A stretch of 29,365 nucleotides of DNA, from the NCBI GenBank assembly GCA_900549155.1, contig URNF01000011.1, positions 1 through 29,365 on the forward strand. Reading direction: 5' to 3'. Positions within the stretch are counted from its first letter, which is position 1. Each line of letters opens with the position of its first letter. Positions 7,946-15,984 of this stretch are shown here, one piece after another. The notes under the pieces were generated by a model that saw only the letters and a program-made list of their open reading frames with translations, was not told the origin of the DNA and did not search any database. The translations under genes and the position numbers were made by a program. This stretch comes from an uncultured Oscillospiraceae bacterium (lineage in GTDB: Bacteria > Bacillota > Clostridia > Oscillospirales > Acutalibacteraceae).

Positions 7946-7984
7946 AAGTGCCCGCCGTTTTTGTCACAAACGGCGGGCACTTTT
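7944..7984 (-). terminator. Terminator between the PfkB kinase gene and spoIIE
   Basis: Perfect 17-bp stem 7944-7960 / 7968-7984 with a 7-nt loop, GC-rich centre and A4/T4 ends. It ends the cysE-cysS-kinase transcript. The same bases may overlap the spoIIE promoter. Confidence 0.88.
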
Positions 7985-8040
7985 TATGTTGTTCTCTGAA
8001 AAAAGGCGGAAAAAAAGCGGAAATTTCAAAAGCCTGTCGG

Positions 8041-8964
8041 TTATTCCACCGTGATGGACGGCAAGCACGCCATGGCGGCATCCTTTGTCGCCACACCCGT
8101 GCCGTCGCACTGCGCGCAAGCCGTGCCGCAGGCGGATGCCAGCCGCACACACTCCGCCGTCGGATGTCCCTTGACAAATCCGACGATGAAGCCCGCAAGC
8201 GCGCTGTCTCCCGCGCCGACGGTGGATTTCACCTTCACCTGCGGCGCATCGGCAACCACCGTGCCGTTTTCGGAGAGCAGCACCATGCCGTCCGCACCGA
8301 GGGTGAGCAGCACCTGCTCCACACCGACCGAAAGCAGTGCTTTTGCCTCGTCGGCGGCGTTTGCCTTTGTCAGCGGCTTGTCGACGATGTGCTGCAATTC
8401 ATGGATGTTGGGCTTTATGAGCCACGGCTTTATCCGTCCGTAGTCCGCAAGCGACAGGCAATCGGTGTCCAGCGCCACAAGCGCGCCGGCACTTTTGGCG
8501 CAAAGGATCAGCTCGATGTAATCCTGCACCGCCAGATTTTCCGGCAGACTGCCCGCAAACACCACCACATCGCCCGCACGCACCCGTGCGCCGAGATACG
8601 CCATGAGCGCGCCGAGCAGGATCTGCGACAGCGACTGTCCGCGGCGGTTGATCTTCACCGTCTTGTCGGCATAGCGCAGCGTGAGGTTTTCCCGCACCGC
8701 GCCGTCCACCTCAAGGATGTCAAAGCGCAGCTCGTCATGCTGCAAAAACCCGGCAAACTCATGACGGTTTTCCCCGCCTGCCAGCGCGATACACAAATTG
8801 TCCACGCCGAAGGAGTGCAAAACGCGGGACACGTTGATGCCCTTGCCGCCCGCTTCGCGCTTTTCCTTTTCCACATGGTTGACGGCGTCTGCATCCAGCC
8901 CGTCCGTCCACAGGGTCACGTCGATCGAGGGGTTGAGCGTGACGGTATATACATCTCTGTTCAT
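8041..8964 (-). CDS. PfkB-family sugar kinase, probably 1-phosphofructokinase
   Basis: ATP-dependent phosphorylation of a sugar phosphate, most likely fructose-1-phosphate to fructose-1,6-bisphosphate (307 aa, cytoplasmic, normal length). Seen: TLNPSIDVTL at 9-18, substrate-binding GGKGINVSRVL at 39-49, FAGSLP at 136-141, KPNIHEL at 184-190, and the PfkB signature TVGAGDSALAGF at 248-259 with catalytic Asp253. The start is ATG 8964 with GGGGG 7 nt upstream; a longer in-frame extension into cysS is rejected. It follows the cysS stop by 4 nt, so it should be co-transcribed from the cysteine T-box leader, an unexpected partner. There is no fructose PTS gene or FruR-type regulator in the window. 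Tagatose-6-phosphate kinase is the main alternative. Confidence 0.86.
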   Translation of the reverse strand: MNRDVYTVTLNPSIDVTLWTDGLDADAVNHVEKEKREAGGKGINVSRVLHSFGVDNLCIALAGGENRHEFAGFLQHDELRFDILEVDGAVRENLTLRYADKTVKINRRGQSLSQILLGALMAYLGARVRAGDVVVFAGSLPENLAVQDYIELILCAKSAGALVALDTDCLSLADYGRIKPWLIKPNIHELQHIVDKPLTKANAADEAKALLSVGVEQVLLTLGADGMVLLSENGTVVADAPQVKVKSTVGAGDSALAGFIVGFVKGHPTAECVRLASACGTACAQCDGTGVATKDAAMACLPSITVE

Positions 8965-8968
8965 ACGC

Positions 8969-10363
8969 TTACCCCCGATGCCACTTGACGCCCTGCGGCG
9001 TATCCTCAAGCACGATGCCCTGCGCCTTCAGCTCGTCGCGGATGCGATCCGCTTCCGCCCAATTCTTGGCGGCGCGCGCCGCTGTGCGGGCGGCAATGAG
9101 ACGGTCGATCTCCTCGTCCGCTGCGTCCTCTTTTTTGGCATACAGCAGTCCCAGCACATCGGCAAGCTCCGCAAAAAGCGTCTGGGCCGCCGCCACCGTT
9201 TGTTTGCTCGCTTTGCCGTCCGCCAGCATCAGGTTGATGTCCCGCACCAGCTCAAACAGCGCCGCGATCGCGTCCGCCGTGTTGAGATCGTCGTCCATGG
9301 CGGCAATGAACTGCTCGCGCCGCGCCGTGAGCTTTTCCGCAAACGCAGCATCGATCTCGCCGTCCGCCGCGTGCGCTGCGGCAAACGCCAGCGCGCTCTT
9401 GCAGTTATACAACCGCTCCAGTGCCGCAATGCCCTGTTCGATGATCTCCATGCTGTAGTTGATGGGGTTGCGATAGGTGGAAGAAATGAGGAAAAAGCGG
9501 ATCGGCTCATAGCCGTATTTTTCCGCCACATCCCGCACCGTGAAGAAGTTGCCGAGCGATTTGGACATTTTCTTGTTGTCCACATTGATATAGCCGTTGT
9601 GCATCCAGTAATGGGCAAACGGCACCCCGTTTGCGCACTCGCTCTGTGCGATCTCGTTTTCGTGGTGGGGGAAGATGAGATCCTGTCCGCCGCCGTGAAT
9701 GTCGATGGTCTCACCGAGATAGCGGCGCGCCATCGCCGAGCACTCGATGTGCCAGCCGGGACGGCCGTCGCTCCAGGGAGATTTCCAGAAAGGTTCGCCC
9801 GGCTTTGCCGCTTTCCAAAGGGCAAAATCCAGCGGATCCTCCTTTTGCTCACCCACCGCAATGCGCGCGCCCGACTCCAGGTCGTCGATCGGCTGGTGGG
9901 ACAGCTTGCCGTAGACCTTGCATTTGCGGGTACGGAAATAGACGTCGCCGTTCGGCGCGACATAGGCAAAGCCCTTTTCAATGAGCGTCGCGATGATGCT
10001 CTGAATTTCGTCGATGTTTTCCGTCGCCTTGGGGTGCACCGTGGCGGGCTTCACGCCGAGCCCTCTTGCGTCCTTTTCAAACTCCGCAATATATTTTTCG
10101 GAGATCTTGTCATAGGTCGTGCCTTCTTCGTTGGCACGGCGGATGATCTTGTCGTCGATGTCGGTGAAGTTCTGCACGAACCGCACATCATAGCCGCGCC
10201 ACTCCAGATACCGCCGCAGCACGTCGAACACGCACAGCGGGCGCGCGTTGCCGATGTGGATGAAGTTATACACCGTCGGGCCGCAGGCATACATCCGCAC
10301 CTTGCCCGGCTCGATCGGCACAAATTCCTCTTTGGTTCTTGTCAGCGTGTTATAGATCTTCAT
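8969..10363 (-). CDS. cysS: Cysteinyl-tRNA synthetase
   Basis: Class I synthetase charging tRNA-Cys (464 aa, normal length). Seen: MYACGPTVYNFIHIGNARP with zinc ligand Cys27 and the HIGH-type motif HIGN at 36-39; the other expected zinc ligands Cys208 (WHIECSAM), His233 and Glu237 (FPHHENE); and KMSKS at 265-269. The C-terminal anticodon-binding helical part has the usual WAEADRIRDELKAQGI block. It overlaps the upstream cysE by 14 nt and precedes the PfkB kinase gene by 4 nt, so the three form one operon under the cysteine T-box. Confidence 0.97.
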   Translation of the reverse strand: MKIYNTLTRTKEEFVPIEPGKVRMYACGPTVYNFIHIGNARPLCVFDVLRRYLEWRGYDVRFVQNFTDIDDKIIRRANEEGTTYDKISEKYIAEFEKDARGLGVKPATVHPKATENIDEIQSIIATLIEKGFAYVAPNGDVYFRTRKCKVYGKLSHQPIDDLESGARIAVGEQKEDPLDFALWKAAKPGEPFWKSPWSDGRPGWHIECSAMARRYLGETIDIHGGGQDLIFPHHENEIAQSECANGVPFAHYWMHNGYINVDNKKMSKSLGNFFTVRDVAEKYGYEPIRFFLISSTYRNPINYSMEIIEQGIAALERLYNCKSALAFAAAHAADGEIDAAFAEKLTARREQFIAAMDDDLNTADAIAALFELVRDINLMLADGKASKQTVAAAQTLFAELADVLGLLYAKKEDAADEEIDRLIAARTAARAAKNWAEADRIRDELKAQGIVLEDTPQGVKWHRG

Positions 10364-10997
10364 GATTTTCTCCCTCTTTTTTTCGATTCTTCTTCAGGCT
10401 TTCCACTTCCTCATGCAGCCGCTGCAATTCCTGCGCGACAGGGTCGGGAACGTGTATCTGATCCAACTCGCCCACGCGAAAGCCGTTTTTGCGCACGACC
10501 CGCGCGGGAATACCGACGGCGGTACAGTTATCGGGAATGTCCGTGAGCACCACCGCGCCCGCAGCGATGCGCACATTGTCGCCGATGTGGATGGGGCCGA
10601 GCACCTTTGCGCCCGCGCCGACCATGACGTTGTTGCCGAGCGTCGGGTGGCGCTTGCCTTTGTCCTTGCCCGTGCCGCCGAGCGTCACGCCCTGATAGAT
10701 GGTGCAGTCGTCGCCGATCTCGGTAGTCTCGCCGATGACCACACCCGTGCCGTGGTCGATGAAAAAGCGCCGTCCGAGCTTTGCCGCAGGATGGATCTCG
10801 ATATTGGTGCGCCGCACACAGCGCTGGGAGATCCAGCGCGCCAAAAACTTCATGCCGTGGCGATAGAAAAATGCCGCCCGTGCATGGGAACGCACCGCTT
10901 TATAGCCGTTATACAGCAGCATGACCTCCAAAGCGGAGCGGGCGGCGGGATCGCGCTCGCAGATGGTGCGAATGTCCTCCCGCATCTTATCAAACAT
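10350..10997 (-). CDS. cysE: Serine O-acetyltransferase
   Basis: Transfers acetyl from acetyl-CoA to L-serine, giving O-acetylserine for cysteine synthesis (215 aa, the short Gram-positive form). The N-terminal helices (1-60) are followed by a left-handed beta-helix of hexapeptide repeats (about 65-165). Active-site residues by alignment in memory with E. coli CysE: Asp81-His82 in FIDHGTGVVIGE and His117 in KRHPTLG; the acyl-CoA loop VTLGGTGKDKGKRHP is intact. The C-terminus is a charged helix (VAQELQRLHEEVESLKKNRKK). RBS AGGAGTG precedes the ATG at 10997. It is the first gene behind the cysteine T-box leader, so expression should rise when tRNA-Cys is uncharged. Confidence 0.96.
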   Translation of the reverse strand: MFDKMREDIRTICERDPAARSALEVMLLYNGYKAVRSHARAAFFYRHGMKFLARWISQRCVRRTNIEIHPAAKLGRRFFIDHGTGVVIGETTEIGDDCTIYQGVTLGGTGKDKGKRHPTLGNNVMVGAGAKVLGPIHIGDNVRIAAGAVVLTDIPDNCTAVGIPARVVRKNGFRVGELDQIHVPDPVAQELQRLHEEVESLKKNRKKEGENHEDL

Positions 10998-11004
10998 GGT
11001 TCAT

Positions 11005-11266
11005 CACTCCTATAAAAACAAAAAACGCCACCGACGGGCAAAAGCCCACCGGAGGCGTCAAAACGCGGTTCCACTCCTGTTTCTCACTCAAGGGACGAAA
11101 ATCCCCCTGCCGGATAACGGCGGCTGCCGAAGCGGGATACTCTGTTTCCCCCGCTCTGCCGTCAGGTGCATTTCTCCGCCGTCTGCCTTGTGTGCGCGCT
11201 TTCAGCCGCGGCGCGCGCTCTCTGTGCGGCTTTTGACGGATACTTCTCCTGCCGATTACATTTTCT
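11005..11266 (-). promoter_or_regulatory. T-box leader, cysteine specific, for cysE-cysS
   Basis: Minus-strand leader of about 260 nt. The T-box core AGGAGTGGAACCGCG is at about 11064-11079, followed by a terminator hairpin. In stem I, the loop-E side AGTA occurs early and GAGAAATGCACC later; its TGC (11168-11170) sits in the specifier position GAA-NNN-A and is a cysteine codon. Uncharged tRNA-Cys should stabilise the antiterminator and let transcription reach cysE. The specifier agrees with the downstream genes. Confidence 0.92.
11020..11058 (-). terminator. Regulated terminator of the cysteine T-box
   Basis: Stem 11025-11039 / 11044-11058 with loop AAAA on the + strand (UUUU in the RNA), 15 bp with one mismatch and two G-U pairs, followed on the minus strand by a T-rich run. 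It competes with the antiterminator that contains the ACCGCG bases of the T-box. Confidence 0.85.
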
Positions 11267-11272
11267 CTTTAC

Positions 11273-11301
11273 AGTATATACGATATTTGCAAAATTGTCC
11301 A
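11273..11301 (-). promoter_or_regulatory. SigA promoter of the cysE T-box leader
   Basis: Minus strand TGGACA (11296-11301), 17 nt, TATACT (11273-11278). It lies just past the pgsA stop and makes cysE-cysS independent of the pgsA transcript. Confidence 0.8.
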
Positions 11302-11308
11302 CACTTTT

Positions 11309-11899
11309 TTATTTTCCCTCTTTGAGAAATTCCCGACAGTCCCACACATATTGAAAGCCCGAGATGACCGTCATCACGGCGGCAATCCAAATGAGCACTC
11401 TGCCGAAAATGAGCAATCCCGTAAACAGTGCGTCGGGCAGGGCGACAGCGGAGAGAATACCTGTGCGCCACGAGCAGAATTCCAAAGCGGCGAGCATATA
11501 CAAAATCGCTACAAACTGCATCACCGTTTTCAGCTTGCCCGACATGCTGGCAGCCACCACCTTGCCGCCCTTTGCGGCAAGCAGGCGCACCGAGGTCACC
11601 ATGAATTCACGGGACAGAATGAGCATGAGCGCCCACGCATCCATGTGTCCCTGTGCCAAAAAGCCGATGAACGCTGCCGTTGTCAGCATTTTGTCGGCAA
11701 GCGGATCGAGAAATTTGCCGAAGTTGGTGACAAGCCCTCTGCATCTGGCGATCCTGCCGTCAAAAAGATCGGTCAGCGCCGCCGCGCCGAAGGTCAGCCC
11801 CGCCGCGAGATAGTGGAACGGGAAGTCCCACAAAAGCAGCAGCAAAAACAGCGGTGCGAGCAGCACGCGCAAAATGGTGAGTTTATTCGGTAAGTTCAT
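11309..11899 (-). CDS. pgsA: CDP-diacylglycerol--glycerol-3-phosphate 3-phosphatidyltransferase
   Basis: Membrane enzyme making phosphatidylglycerol phosphate, the committed step to phosphatidylglycerol (196 aa). The CDP-alcohol phosphotransferase signature is complete: Asp44, Asp47-Gly48-x2-Ala51-Arg52-x8-Gly61-x3-Asp65-x3-Asp69, within DLFDGRIAR and GKFLDPLADK. Hydrophobic segments lie at about 11-45, 73-95, 125-145 and 155-185. The start MNLPNKLTILR at 11899 is chosen because GGGAGAG is 7 nt upstream; ATG 11905 is too close to it. The gene overlaps the end of rimO by 17 nt, so it is co-translated in that operon. Other CDP-alcohol transferases are possible, but the N-terminus and length fit PgsA. 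Confidence 0.94.
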   Translation of the reverse strand: MNLPNKLTILRVLLAPLFLLLLLWDFPFHYLAAGLTFGAAALTDLFDGRIARCRGLVTNFGKFLDPLADKMLTTAAFIGFLAQGHMDAWALMLILSREFMVTSVRLLAAKGGKVVAASMSGKLKTVMQFVAILYMLAALEFCSWRTGILSAVALPDALFTGLLIFGRVLIWIAAVMTVISGFQYVWDCREFLKEGK

Positions 11900-13244
11900 G
11901 CTCATACTCTCCCATCAGATCCCAATCCATACGATCGGTTATTTTCACGGCGACCAGATCTCCCGCCGCGATCGGTATGCGCTTGCCGTTTTCATCGGTC
12001 GGTGTCGGGAAAAACACCTTGCCGTCGATGTCGGGGGCGTCTGCCTCACTGCGTCCGAACCAGCACTCCGCATAGCGGTCATAGCTTTCCACCAGCACCG
12101 GCAGCGTTTTGCCGATCTGCGCCGCATTGTGGGCGTCGGAAATGCGCGCCTGCAGCTCCATCGCCACGTCGCGGCGGTGATTTTTCACCCGCTCAGGCAC
12201 CTGATGCGGCATTTTCTCCGCCTCGGTTCCCTCCTCGGGCGAAAACGCAAAGCAGCCCAGCCGTTCAAACCGCACATCCTTGATGAACGCGCAAAGCTCC
12301 TCGAAATCCGCTTCCGTTTCGCCGGGGAAGCCGACCATCACCGTTGTGCGCAGCGTGATGTCCGGCACAGTCTCCCGCACGTGTGCGATGATGCGGGTGA
12401 GGGTCTCGCGGTTGCCGGGTCTGTGCATCGCCTTCAGCACCCTGCCGCTTGCGTGCTGCAGCGGAATGTCCATATATTTTGCGACCTTTTTCTCCTTTGC
12501 CATCACCTGCAACAGGCGGTCGGTGATGTGCTCGGGATAGCAGTAAAGCAACCGGATCCAAAAAAGTCCGTCGATCGCGCAAAGCGCTTCCAAAAGCTCC
12601 GCAAGGCGGCTCTCGCCATAGAGATCCTGTCCATAGACAGTGGTGTCCTGCGCCACCAAAATCAGCTCCCGCACGCCGTTTTGCGCCAGCGTGCGCGCTT
12701 CCTCCACGATCGTTTCCATTTTGCGGCTGCGCAGGTTGCCGCGAATGCTCGGAATGGCGCAATAGGCACAGCGGTTGTTGCAGCCGTCCGCAATGCGCAG
12801 ATAGGCGAAAAAGTGCGGTGTCGTTTGCAGCCGTTTGCCGTCCAGCTTCCAGCAGCTGCGATCGGGGAACGCGCAGACGCGCGCTCCGCCCATCACCCTT
12901 CGCACCGTCTCCACGATGTCGCCGTTGGCGCCCAGTCCCAACACAGCGTCACATTCGGGCATTTCCTCCGCGATCTGCTGCTGATACCGCTGCGCCATAC
13001 AGCCGGTGACGATGATCTTCTGAATTTGCCCCTCTTTTTTGAGCTGGGCAAACTCCAAAATATTTTCGATCGACTCTTTCTTTGCGTCCTCGATAAATCC
13101 GCAGGTGTTGACGATCACCACATCGGCAAGACCGCTTTCCGCGATGACCTCCATGCCCGCATCCCGCAGCGACGCCAGCATCAGCTCCGCGTCCATCTGA
13201 TTTTTCGGGCATCCGAGCGACACCATCGATACCTTTACTGCCAT
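11883..13244 (-). CDS. rimO: Ribosomal protein S12 methylthiotransferase
   Basis: Radical-SAM enzyme that methylthiolates the conserved Asp of ribosomal protein S12 (453 aa). The N-terminal UPF0004 domain has Cys12, Cys48 and Cys82 (SLGCPKN, NTCGF, TGCMAQ) for the auxiliary 4Fe-4S cluster. The radical-SAM core has C155-x3-C159-x2-C162 in GCNNRCAYCAIPSIRG. The C-terminal TRAM domain (about 380-450) ends in DWDLMGEYEHE. The phrase CAYCAIPSIRG and the SLGCPKN start favour RimO over its paralogue MiaB. AAAGGG lies 9 nt before ATG 13244. It follows recX closely and overlaps pgsA. Confidence 0.95.
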   Translation of the reverse strand: MAVKVSMVSLGCPKNQMDAELMLASLRDAGMEVIAESGLADVVIVNTCGFIEDAKKESIENILEFAQLKKEGQIQKIIVTGCMAQRYQQQIAEEMPECDAVLGLGANGDIVETVRRVMGGARVCAFPDRSCWKLDGKRLQTTPHFFAYLRIADGCNNRCAYCAIPSIRGNLRSRKMETIVEEARTLAQNGVRELILVAQDTTVYGQDLYGESRLAELLEALCAIDGLFWIRLLYCYPEHITDRLLQVMAKEKKVAKYMDIPLQHASGRVLKAMHRPGNRETLTRIIAHVRETVPDITLRTTVMVGFPGETEADFEELCAFIKDVRFERLGCFAFSPEEGTEAEKMPHQVPERVKNHRRDVAMELQARISDAHNAAQIGKTLPVLVESYDRYAECWFGRSEADAPDIDGKVFFPTPTDENGKRIPIAAGDLVAVKITDRMDWDLMGEYEHELTE

Positions 13245-13265
13245 ACTATGTAACCCTTTCGACCG

Positions 13266-13880
13266 TTATGACTCATCCTCTGTCGCCGCTTCCACGGCGC
13301 GCCGCACGGTGTCGTAGCCGAAGCCGTAGCGGGCGAGGGCGGCTGCCGTCCGCGCACGGGCGGCATCGTCTGACAGTTTATTATAATATTTTTTTCGCAA
13401 AAGTGCAAGAGCCAGTTCAAAATCCGTGACTTCCAGCTCCTCGACCGCTTCCTCGGCGATATCGCGGGCAACCCCCTTTACCCGCAGTTCCTGCAAAATG
13501 CGGCGGCGCGGATAGAAACGGTACTGCGCCATATTCTGCGCCTGCCGCACGGCATAGGCGCGGTCATTCACAAGTCCCACCGCGCAAAGCCGCTCCACAA
13601 CCGCCGTTGCCGTTTCGCGGTCGGTCATACGGCACAGCTTGGTGACAAGCTCCCCCGCCGCATAGTCGCGGTCGGTGAGATAATAGAGCGCCCGCGACCG
13701 CACACGGTTATAGGCAGACGTTTTCAAAAGCGCTTCCAGCGCCGCGCCGTCAATGTCGCTCCCCACGCGCAGCCCGCTGTGATCGAATGTCGCCGCGTCC
13801 ACCTCGGCTGTGTATTCCCCGTCGCCGAGGGACAGCTCATATTGCTGCCCGCGGATGCGTTTTGCCGCCGTGATCTTCAT
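13266..13880 (-). CDS. recX: RecX regulatory protein
   Basis: Modulator that binds RecA filaments and limits or tunes recombinase activity (204 aa). It is almost entirely helical, with the repeated three-helix units of RecX: SRALYYLTDRDYAAGELVTKL (about 62-82), VVERLCAVGLVNDRAYA (about 94-110), FYPRRRILQELRVKGV (about 121-136), and ALLRKKY with YGFGYDTVRRAV near the end. A basic beta-rich N-terminus of about 50 residues precedes these. The RBS, GGGGGCGGGG, lies just before ATG 13880. It sits directly behind recA, the classical arrangement, but a terminator separates the two. Confidence 0.92.
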   Translation of the reverse strand: MKITAAKRIRGQQYELSLGDGEYTAEVDAATFDHSGLRVGSDIDGAALEALLKTSAYNRVRSRALYYLTDRDYAAGELVTKLCRMTDRETATAVVERLCAVGLVNDRAYAVRQAQNMAQYRFYPRRRILQELRVKGVARDIAEEAVEELEVTDFELALALLRKKYYNKLSDDAARARTAAALARYGFGYDTVRRAVEAATEDES

Positions 13881-13894
13881 ATCCCCGCCCCCTC

Positions 13895-13936
13895 AAAAAA
13901 GCAAGCGGCGTCGCAAGCCATTTTGCAACGCCGCTT
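13895..13936 (-). terminator. Terminator between recA and recX
   Basis: 14-bp stem AAGCGGCGTCGCAA (13903-13916) / TTGCAACGCCGCTT (13923-13936) with one G-U pair and a 6-nt loop. On the minus strand it is followed by TTTTTT (13895-13900). recX is probably expressed by readthrough, as described for recA-recX in other bacteria. Confidence 0.85.
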
Positions 13937-13941
13937 TTTGT

Positions 13942-15087
13942 TCAGTCGTCCACCACAATGTCGATCTGCGCTTTCGCGGTCGGCGCCGTGACCTTTGCCG
14001 CCGCCTCGATCGGGATCTCCACCGGCTGCTGCACGGGGGCGGGCGCTTTCACCGCCGACGGGTTGAGCTTCGGCAGCCCCGCCCGCACCTGTTCCTCGAT
14101 CTCCGCCATCAGCTCGGGATGTGCCCGCAGATAGTCCTTTGTGTTTTCCTTGCCCTGTCCCAGGCGATCCTCTTTATAGGAGAACCACGCGCCGGACTTT
14201 TGCACAATGTCCAGCTTCACCGCGAGATCCACAAGCTCGCTGTCGTGCGAGATGCCCTGCCCGTAGATCACGTCGAACTCCGCTTCCTTGAACGGCGGCG
14301 CGACCTTGTTTTTCACGATCTTCACACGGGTGTGCGAGCCGATCGGCTCACCGCCCACCTTGAGCGTTTCGGCGCGGCGCACATCAAGACGCACCGACGC
14401 ATAATATTTCAGCGCGTTGCCGCCCGAGGTGACCTCGGGATTGCCGTAAACCACGCCGACCTTCAGACGCAGCTGGTTGATGAAAATGGCGATGCAGTTG
14501 GATTTCGCGACCACGGGCGCCAGCTTGCGCATCGCCTGCGACATCAGACGCGCCTGCAGACCGACATGGCTGTCGCCCATCTCGCCCTCGATCTCGGCAC
14601 GCGGCACCAGCGCCGCCACCGAGTCCAGCACCACAATGTCCACAGCGCCCGAACGGATGAGCGCTTCCATGATCTCCAGCGCCTGTTCGCCCGCATCCGG
14701 CTGCGACACCAAAAGAGAATCGACGTCCACGCCGAGCGCCTTGGCATACACCGGGTCCAGCGCGTGCTCCACGTCGATATACGCCGCTTCGCCGCCTTTT
14801 TTCTGCGCTTCCGCGACCGCGTGCAGCGCCAGCGTCGTTTTGCCGGACGCTTCCGGCCCGTAAATCTCGATGATCCTGCCGCGCGGCAGACCGCCGATGC
14901 CCAGCGCCGCATCCAGCGCCATCGAACCGGTCGGGATGCAATCCACCTTCATGCCGATGTTATCGCCGAGACGCATCACAGCGCCCTTACCATAGCTGCG
15001 CTCGATCTGCTGCAGTGCCGCATCCAAAGCCTTTTTGCGCTCGTCCTGCGCGTCGGTCTTTGCCTTTGCCGCTTTCTTTTCTGCCAT
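13942..15087 (-). CDS. recA: Recombinase RecA
   Basis: Strand-exchange recombinase and co-protease for LexA (381 aa). Walker A GPEASGKT at 77-84, Walker B IVVLDSVAAL, loop-1 region EIEGEMGDSHVGLQARLMSQ and loop-2 region VVYGNPEVTSGGNALKYYASVRLD are all present. The C-terminal tail is Ala/Pro-rich and ends IDIVVDD, the usual acidic end. The start is MAEKKAAK at 15087 with AAGGA 9 nt upstream; the in-frame extension to 15183 would cover the promoter and is rejected. Own SigA promoter with an upstream LexA box. prmC is immediately upstream, recX downstream. Confidence 0.98.
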   Translation of the reverse strand: MAEKKAAKAKTDAQDERKKALDAALQQIERSYGKGAVMRLGDNIGMKVDCIPTGSMALDAALGIGGLPRGRIIEIYGPEASGKTTLALHAVAEAQKKGGEAAYIDVEHALDPVYAKALGVDVDSLLVSQPDAGEQALEIMEALIRSGAVDIVVLDSVAALVPRAEIEGEMGDSHVGLQARLMSQAMRKLAPVVAKSNCIAIFINQLRLKVGVVYGNPEVTSGGNALKYYASVRLDVRRAETLKVGGEPIGSHTRVKIVKNKVAPPFKEAEFDVIYGQGISHDSELVDLAVKLDIVQKSGAWFSYKEDRLGQGKENTKDYLRAHPELMAEIEEQVRAGLPKLNPSAVKAPAPVQQPVEIPIEAAAKVTAPTAKAQIDIVVDD

Positions 15088-15142
15088 TCCGTCCATTCCT
15101 TTCGAGAACATTTTTTCGATTGGGCAACGCCCCATTGCCCCC

Positions 15143-15171
15143 ATTATAGCGCATTGTTTCACAGAAATCAA
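15143..15171 (-). promoter_or_regulatory. SigA promoter of recA
   Basis: Minus strand TTGATT (15166-15171), 17 nt, TATAAT (15143-15148). The leader of about 50 nt can fold GGGCAA/TTGCCC (around 15123-15140). Confidence 0.85.
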
Positions 15172-15189
15172 TAGATTTTGCAAAATTTT

Positions 15190-15203
15190 CGAACATTCGT
15201 TCT
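15190..15203 (-). promoter_or_regulatory. LexA (SOS) box of recA
   Basis: CGAACATTCGTTCT contains perfect GAAC-N4-GTTC (15191-15202), the Gram-positive LexA/DinR consensus core. It lies 18 bp upstream of the recA -35 and overlaps the prmC stop codon (15202-15204). Confidence 0.88.
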
Positions 15204-15984
15204 ATTTTTTATATCCGACCACGACGCGGTCATGCCCCGCAAGATCCCGACAGGTTTTCACCGCCTGCAGTCCCGCGTCGGCAAACAGCGTTTCCACCGC
15301 CGCGCGCTGGTCAAACCCGATCTCCGCCGCCATGAAGCCGCCGCTTTTCAAAAGCGGCACAAAGCGATCGGCAAGCACGCGGTAGAAAAAAAGCCCGTCC
15401 GCGCCGCCGCAAAGCGCCGTTTTCGGCTCTCTTTGCACTTCCTTTGCCAGCGTCGGCAGCACCGCCTCGCGGATATAGGGCGGGTTGGAAAGGATCGCGT
15501 CATATTTCCCCGTCAATTCGACATCGCAGATGTCCGCCAAAAGGGGCTCGACGGCATATTGCGGATACCGCCGACAGTTTTCCGCGAGATAGGCAAATGC
15601 CGCCGCAGACTTTTCCACCGCCGTCACCGTCACATCCGTTTTGAGGGACGCAAGCCCCAGCCCGACACAGCCGCTGCCCGCACAGAGATCCAACGCCTGC
15701 GGCGCGGGAACATCCCGCAAAAGCGCCGCCGCCGTTTCACAAAGCAGCTCCGTGTCCTGTCGCGGGATGAGCACCCCCTCGCCGACCGAAAGGCGCAGCG
15801 AGAGGAAATCCCATGTGCCGAGCAGATATTGCAGCGGTTCGCCCGCGATGCGCTTTTCTACCGCCGCCGCACGTTTTTCCGGCGGCAGATCTTCAAAGAT
15901 GCACTGCGCCTCAAACGCCGCATTTTTGATGCCCGCCGCCCGCAGGCGGTCGGTCATCTCCCGCAGCGCGGCGTCGCTCACCAT
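15202..15984 (-). CDS. prmC: Peptide chain release factor N5-glutamine methyltransferase
   Basis: SAM-dependent methylation of the GGQ glutamine of release factors RF1 and RF2 (260 aa). A small helical N-domain (1-60) is followed by the methyltransferase fold: IPRQDTE at 73-79, the SAM loop DLCAGSGCVGLG at 99-110, and the catalytic SNPPYI with NPPY at 167-170. The start is ATG 15984, with GGAGG 7 nt upstream; a longer frame to 16086 has no RBS. It overlaps the yqhQ end by 7 nt. A prfA gene is not in the window, but yqhQ-prmC linkage is frequent in Clostridia (from memory). Confidence 0.94.
   Translation of the reverse strand: MVSDAALREMTDRLRAAGIKNAAFEAQCIFEDLPPEKRAAAVEKRIAGEPLQYLLGTWDFLSLRLSVGEGVLIPRQDTELLCETAAALLRDVPAPQALDLCAGSGCVGLGLASLKTDVTVTAVEKSAAAFAYLAENCRRYPQYAVEPLLADICDVELTGKYDAILSNPPYIREAVLPTLAKEVQREPKTALCGGADGLFFYRVLADRFVPLLKSGGFMAAEIGFDQRAAVETLFADAGLQAVKTCRDLAGHDRVVVGYKK

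Noticed and set aside
15088..15183. N-terminal extension of RecA
   Set aside because: It overlaps the TATAAT/TTGATT promoter; MAEKKAAK at 15087 has the RBS.
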